Assembly: GCF_003585765.1 (NCBI RefSeq)
Contig: NZ_CP021235.1
Span: forward strand, 3,782,001 to 3,846,000
Direction: 5' to 3'
DNA length: 64,000 nt
Source: Pontibacter actiniarum
Lineage (GTDB): Bacteria; Bacteroidota; Bacteroidia; Cytophagales; Hymenobacteraceae
Shown piece after piece: positions 59,955-64,000 of the stretch; the stretch's first letter is position 1; each line of letters starts with the position of its first letter. The notes under the pieces were generated by a model. The model saw only the letters and a program-made list of their open reading frames with translations, had not been told where the DNA came from and did no database searches. The translations under genes were made by a program, and so were the position numbers.

Positions 59955-62801
59955 ATGAGTGAACCACGTAAGAAACTGTTTCTGCTAGATGCCCTGGCAC
60001 TGATATACCGCGCGCACTTTGCCTTCAGCAAGAACCCGCGCATCAACTCAAAAGGCATGAACACGGGCGCCGCCCTTGGCTTTACCAACACGCTGGTGGA
60101 GGTACTGCAAAAGGAGCAGCCTACCCACATCGGCGTTGCCTTCGACTCGGCGGCCAAAACCTTCCGCCACGAGAACTTTGCCGACTACAAAGCCAACCGG
60201 CAGGCGCAGCCCGAGGATATCTCCATCGCCATACCTTACTGCAAGAAAATTGTGGAGGCCTTTAACATTCCGGTGCTGATCATGGATGGCTACGAGGCCG
60301 ACGACATCATCGGAACCATGGCACAGAAAGCGGAGAAAGCCGGCTTCGACGTGTACATGATGACGCCCGACAAGGACTACTGCCAGCTCGTGACAGACCA
60401 TATCTTCCTGTACAAACCTGCTTTTATGGGCAACGCCATTGATGTGTGGGATGTGCAGAAAGTGCTGGAGAAGTGGGAAGTGGAGCGAGTGGAGCAGGTG
60501 ATCGACATACTGGGCCTGCAGGGCGACGCCGTGGATAACATTCCGGGAATCCCGGGCATCGGCGAGAAAACCGCCAAAAGCCTGATTCAGCGCTTCGGCT
60601 CCGTGGAGAACCTGATTGCCAACACAGACCAGCTGAAGGGCAAGCAGAAGGAGAACGTGGAGAAGTACGCGGACCAGGGCATGATGTCGAAAGAGCTGGC
60701 CACCATCCACTGCAACGTGCCGGTCGAGTTCAGCGAAGAAGGGCTGCACTACGACGGGCCAAACGAAGAGCAGGTAACGGAGCTGTTTGCCGAGCTGGAG
60801 TTCCGGCAGCTGGCGCAGCGCGTGCTGGGCAAAAGCCTGGGAGAGGCCGCTGCCGCACCTGCCGCCAAAGCCGGGAGAAAAGGCAAGGCCGCCGCTGTAA
60901 ACCAAACGTCGCTGTTTGATGCACCTGCCGCCGCGGATGCCGCCCTGGCCGTTGCCGAGGAGGAGGTGCCGGGCGTGATGCAAAGTATAAAAACCACGCT
61001 GCAGGACTACCACCTCATCAATACCCCGGAGCTGCGCCAAAGCCTGCTCCAGTACCTGCTGAAGCAGGACGAAGTCTCCTGGGACACCGAAACCACCAGT
61101 ATCGATGCGATTACGGCCAGGCTGGTGGGCATGTCGTTCTGCTACCGCCCCGGCGAGGCCTACTATGTGCCCGTACCACACCATGACCTGCAGGAGGCGC
61201 AGCGTATAGTCGACGAGTTCAGGCCCCTACTCGAGAACCCGAACATCTCCAAGGTGGGCCAGAACATCAAGTATGACATCCTGGTGCTGAAGAAGTATAA
61301 CGTGGATGTACAGGGGCCGATTTTCGACACCATGCTGGCGCACTACCTGCTGGAGCCCGAGATGCGCCACAACATGGACGTGCTGGCGGAGACGTACCTC
61401 AACTACAGCCCGGTGCCTATTACCGACCTGCTGGGCCCGAAAGGCAAGAACCAGAAAACCATGGCAGACCTGGCGCCCGAAGCGGTGAAAGACTATGCCT
61501 GCGAGGATGCGGACATCACACTGCAACTGAAGCTGTACTTTGAGCCCCTCCTGCAGGAGCAGGGCCTGATGAAGCTGTTCCGGGAGGTGGAGAGCCCGCT
61601 GGTGCAGGTGCTGGCCGATGTGGAGAACGAAGGCATGAGCATTGATACGGATGCGCTGGCCGACTTCTCGACTCAGCTGGAGAGCGAGATCATCAACATA
61701 GAGAAACGTATTTTCGAAATTGCCGGCGAGCAGTTTAACATTGGCTCGCCAAAGCAGCTGGGCGAGATCCTTTTTGATAAGCTGGAGCTGCACGGCAAGT
61801 CCAAGATCAAAAAAACCAAAACCGGCCAGTATGCCACCGGCGAGGAGATTCTGGTGAAGATGGCTGCCGAGCACGAGATTGTGCGCCTGATTCTGGACCA
61901 CCGCCAGCTGACCAAGCTCAAATCTACCTACGTAGACGCGCTGCCGCAGCTGGTTTGCGAGCTGGACGGGCGCGTGCACACTTCATTTAACCAGGCTGTT
62001 ACCGCCACCGGCCGCCTCAGCTCCACCAACCCCAACCTGCAGAACATCCCGATCCGGACGGAGCGCGGGCGCGAGATACGCAAGGCCTTTGTTGCCCGCG
62101 ACAGCAAGCACCAGATCATCTCTGCCGACTACTCGCAGATTGAGCTGCGCATTATGGCCGATTTCAGCGGCGACCCTACTATGAAAGAGGCCTTTAAAAA
62201 CGGCCTCGACATCCACGCCTCTACCGCCAGCAAGGTGTTTAAGGTGCCGCTGGAGCAGGTGGATAGTGAGATGCGCCGCATGGCCAAAACGGTGAACTTC
62301 GGGATCATCTACGGCATTTCGGCCTTTGGCCTGGCGGAGCGCCTGGGCATTCCGCGCCGCGAGGCCGCCGATATCATTGAGGCGTACTTCCAGGAGTTCC
62401 CGGCGGTGAAGGAGTACATGGACAGCACGATTGAAAAGGCCCGTGAGCTGGAGTATGCCGAGACGGTGCTGGGCCGCCGCCGCTACCTCCGCGACATTAA
62501 CTCGCGCAACCAAACCATTCGCGCCTTTGCCGAGCGGAACGCCATCAATGCCCCGATCCAGGGCACAGCCGCCGACATCATCAAAATTGCAATGATCAAC
62601 ATACATGATTACCTGAGGCAGGAGAAACTGCAGACCCGCATGATGCTACAGGTGCATGACGAACTGCTGTTTGACGCCCCGAAAGAGGAAATAGAGATCG
62701 TAACGCCGAAGATTGTGGAGCTGATGACAAATGCCCTGCCGCTCAGCGTGCCGATGGAGATCGGCCTCGGTGTGGGCGACAACTGGCTGGAGGCGCATTA
62801 A
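59955..62801 (+). CDS. polA: DNA polymerase I
   Basis: A 948-residue three-domain polymerase. The 5'-3' exonuclease covers 1-300 (VAFDSAAKTFRHENFADYKANR, DGYEADDIIG, GVGEKTA-type GIGEKTA). An Ala-rich linker (about 290-330) is followed by the 3'-5' exonuclease with DxE in WDTETTSIDAI, so proofreading residues are retained. The polymerase domain has motif A SADYSQIELRIMA, motif B RMAKTVNFGIIYG and motif C LQVHDELLFD. It fills gaps and removes RNA primers. The ATG at 59955 gives the conserved start; the gene ends before a shared terminator. Confidence 0.98.
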   Translation: MSEPRKKLFLLDALALIYRAHFAFSKNPRINSKGMNTGAALGFTNTLVEVLQKEQPTHIGVAFDSAAKTFRHENFADYKANRQAQPEDISIAIPYCKKIVEAFNIPVLIMDGYEADDIIGTMAQKAEKAGFDVYMMTPDKDYCQLVTDHIFLYKPAFMGNAIDVWDVQKVLEKWEVERVEQVIDILGLQGDAVDNIPGIPGIGEKTAKSLIQRFGSVENLIANTDQLKGKQKENVEKYADQGMMSKELATIHCNVPVEFSEEGLHYDGPNEEQVTELFAELEFRQLAQRVLGKSLGEAAAAPAAKAGRKGKAAAVNQTSLFDAPAAADAALAVAEEEVPGVMQSIKTTLQDYHLINTPELRQSLLQYLLKQDEVSWDTETTSIDAITARLVGMSFCYRPGEAYYVPVPHHDLQEAQRIVDEFRPLLENPNISKVGQNIKYDILVLKKYNVDVQGPIFDTMLAHYLLEPEMRHNMDVLAETYLNYSPVPITDLLGPKGKNQKTMADLAPEAVKDYACEDADITLQLKLYFEPLLQEQGLMKLFREVESPLVQVLADVENEGMSIDTDALADFSTQLESEIINIEKRIFEIAGEQFNIGSPKQLGEILFDKLELHGKSKIKKTKTGQYATGEEILVKMAAEHEIVRLILDHRQLTKLKSTYVDALPQLVCELDGRVHTSFNQAVTATGRLSSTNPNLQNIPIRTERGREIRKAFVARDSKHQIISADYSQIELRIMADFSGDPTMKEAFKNGLDIHASTASKVFKVPLEQVDSEMRRMAKTVNFGIIYGISAFGLAERLGIPRREAADIIEAYFQEFPAVKEYMDSTIEKARELEYAETVLGRRRYLRDINSRNQTIRAFAERNAINAPIQGTAADIIKIAMINIHDYLRQEKLQTRMMLQVHDELLFDAPKEEIEIVTPKIVELMTNALPLSVPMEIGLGVGDNWLEAH

Positions 62802-62973
62802 AGGTCAGTATTCGCAGGGTTGGCAGATGGGAAACAGGATATTAACTGCACTTGCGTTTGCACCGGCTGCTAAAGTATAAACCAAGAGCGCCTTGAAGTC
62901 TAAACCGCACTTTAAGGCGTTCTTTCTTAGTCCTGCTCATCCTCAAACCACGTACATCCTGATTCAGGCAACA

Positions 62974-63003
62974 AAAAAGGCACCTCTTGCGAGGTGCCTT
63001 TTT
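62974..63003. terminator. Bidirectional terminator between polA and the SGNH hydrolase gene
   Basis: A perfect 13-bp stem (62974-62986 with 62991-63003), loop TTGC, AAAAA/TTTTT ends. Confidence 0.92.
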
Positions 63004-63023
63004 ACTTTATTCAACCGTGCCCG

Positions 63024-64000
63024 TTAAGGGAATACGACTGTACGGTAGTTAGTAACGTCTACAGTCGGCACACTGGCTTTATAGTAAGAGTTTATCACAC
63101 GGATAAATTCATTTGCTATAATCGCGTAACCTCTAGGTGTAAGGTGAATACCATCTAAGGAGAATAGGTTGCCACTGATGAAAGCTGGCGAGTAGGTCAC
63201 CTCATCAATGTTAAACCCACCTTTGATGTTATTGAAAAACGCATTCACGTCAAACACTGCGATGTTGTTAGCATCTGCCACCTGTGCAATAACCTCGTTC
63301 AGCTGTCTCACATGCTCTTTGATCTCAGCAACCTCTGCCTGATCCAGCACTTCACTGTCTGTTAGCGGGTTAGCTGGGTGGAAGCCATGAGGAATAGCTA
63401 CAGGGCCTGCAGGTGTCTGTACCTGGTCAGGGCGACCAACTTTATCTTTTGTAGTAAGCAGCACCAGGTCATCCATAGTTAGCGGGCGTACATCCGTCGG
63501 TGCCGGGCCTACTTTAATGTAAATGACAGCATCATCAGGCACTGATTCACTTTGCCTGATAGAGTTAAGGTTTACGGTTGTAAAGAAAGGCACAGCGGTA
63601 ACATCCGGAATGTTAGCAACTACACCTTCTACTTCTCCACCTTTTGTAAGCGCTGCCAGCATCTGCGTATAAACAGCTCTGAAAGTTGCAACAGGGGTTT
63701 TATCGCTGAAAGGGTTTGTCGGGTCAGCAACAGCACCATTCGTAGCATAGGTCAGCACATCGTTGTTGCCAAGCCACATCGTAAAGAAGGTAGGCTGGGT
63801 TTCTGCCACTTTTTGGAGGTAGCTCTTCTGTCCTACTTCCGCATCAGTTAACAGGCGCTCAAAGTATGGGTTTACGCCACCATAAACTGGTGTTGCTGCG
63901 GAAAGAACAGATATACCCGGTACAGCAAGGTTGTTAACAGGGTCGGTAAACTTCGTAAGCCTTGGTCCGCCCGGTAGTGGCTGCACATCTCTTCTTACTG
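63024..64000 (-). CDS. SGNH/GDSL hydrolase family protein (partial, N-terminus outside window)
   Basis: An open frame of 325 codons continues past the right edge. Block II (NLAVPGIS), block III Asn in LGNNDVL and the block V Asp-His pair in DGIHLTPRGYAIIANEFI are present. The nucleophile Ser block (GDS) must lie upstream, outside the window. A GTG exists at 63986, but the frame stays open beyond it and block I would be missing, so it is not the true start. Such secreted or lipoprotein esterases act on lipids or acylated polysaccharides; the substrate is unknown. Confidence 0.85.
   Translation of the reverse strand, partial: VRRDVQPLPGGPRLTKFTDPVNNLAVPGISVLSAATPVYGGVNPYFERLLTDAEVGQKSYLQKVAETQPTFFTMWLGNNDVLTYATNGAVADPTNPFSDKTPVATFRAVYTQMLAALTKGGEVEGVVANIPDVTAVPFFTTVNLNSIRQSESVPDDAVIYIKVGPAPTDVRPLTMDDLVLLTTKDKVGRPDQVQTPAGPVAIPHGFHPANPLTDSEVLDQAEVAEIKEHVRQLNEVIAQVADANNIAVFDVNAFFNNIKGGFNIDEVTYSPAFISGNLFSLDGIHLTPRGYAIIANEFIRVINSYYKASVPTVDVTNYRTVVFP

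Noticed and set aside
60048-61184. 378-codon open frame opposite polA
   Set aside because: Antisense to conserved exonuclease domains; no motifs.

Overview
This window looks like a chromosomal segment from a Bacteroidota bacterium of the Hymenobacteraceae/Cytophagales type (Pontibacter-like). The evidence is a type IX secretion (T9SS) gene set (porP, gldK, gldL, gldM, gldN plus the distant sprE/porW), DUF5686, DUF4271, DUF4286 and DUF5362 proteins, a CarboxypepD_reg TonB-dependent receptor, promoters with the Bacteroidota -7 element TAnnTTTG, and an ATP synthase operon without atpD and atpC. The genus is an inference. Nearly all of the window is chromosomal core; I see no prophage, insertion sequence, CRISPR array, tRNA or rRNA.

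Layout. 1-1023: 5' part of an asparagine-synthetase-like gene divergent from an Lrp/AsnC regulator. 1088-11168: an aminotransferase, a DUF5686 outer-membrane protein, a PAP2 phosphatase, NAD(P)HX repair (nnr), a UbiA-like membrane protein, inorganic pyrophosphatase and a PafA-type alkaline phosphatase. 11342-17139: ATP synthase operon on the minus strand (two small assembly-type membrane proteins, atpB, E, F, H, A, G). 17417-24436: sprE, penicillin-binding protein 1A and uvrC, tightly packed on the plus strand. 24508-30120: gldN, M, L, K and porP on the minus strand, transcribed porP to gldN. 30285-34932: hemD with a DUF4271 gene; phosphosugar isomerase, lipB and a small conserved gene; yraN. 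35065-38373: MORN-like lipoprotein, a long gene-free stretch and htpG. 38578-42096: His-rich exported protein, TonB-dependent receptor and lipoprotein, probably a metal-uptake locus. 42169-54339: miscellaneous small genes, a secreted prolyl oligopeptidase, a 2OG-Fe(II) oxygenase, a CPBP protease, a nucleotidyltransferase, and lemA with two TPM-domain genes. 54697-59667: hybrid histidine kinase tail-to-tail with a sigma-54 response regulator, followed by two paralogous secreted proteins. 59955-64000: polA and the 3' part of an SGNH hydrolase.

The most unusual signals are not genes. First, the heptamer AAGTATA (reverse complement TATACTT) occurs about 65 times by hand count where roughly 5 are expected from base composition. 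It appears in coding and non-coding DNA, in all three codon frames, on both strands equally, and is nearly absent from the atp and gld clusters. Second, a short repeat built from two AGACACAAGA-like units sits 2-8 nt after the stop codon of three unrelated genes (htpG, the 2OG oxygenase and the nucleotidyltransferase), always in the same orientation relative to the gene. Third, htpG appears to have a roughly 380-nt structured 3' untranslated region ending at its own terminator, and two strong hairpins lie between atpE and atpF.
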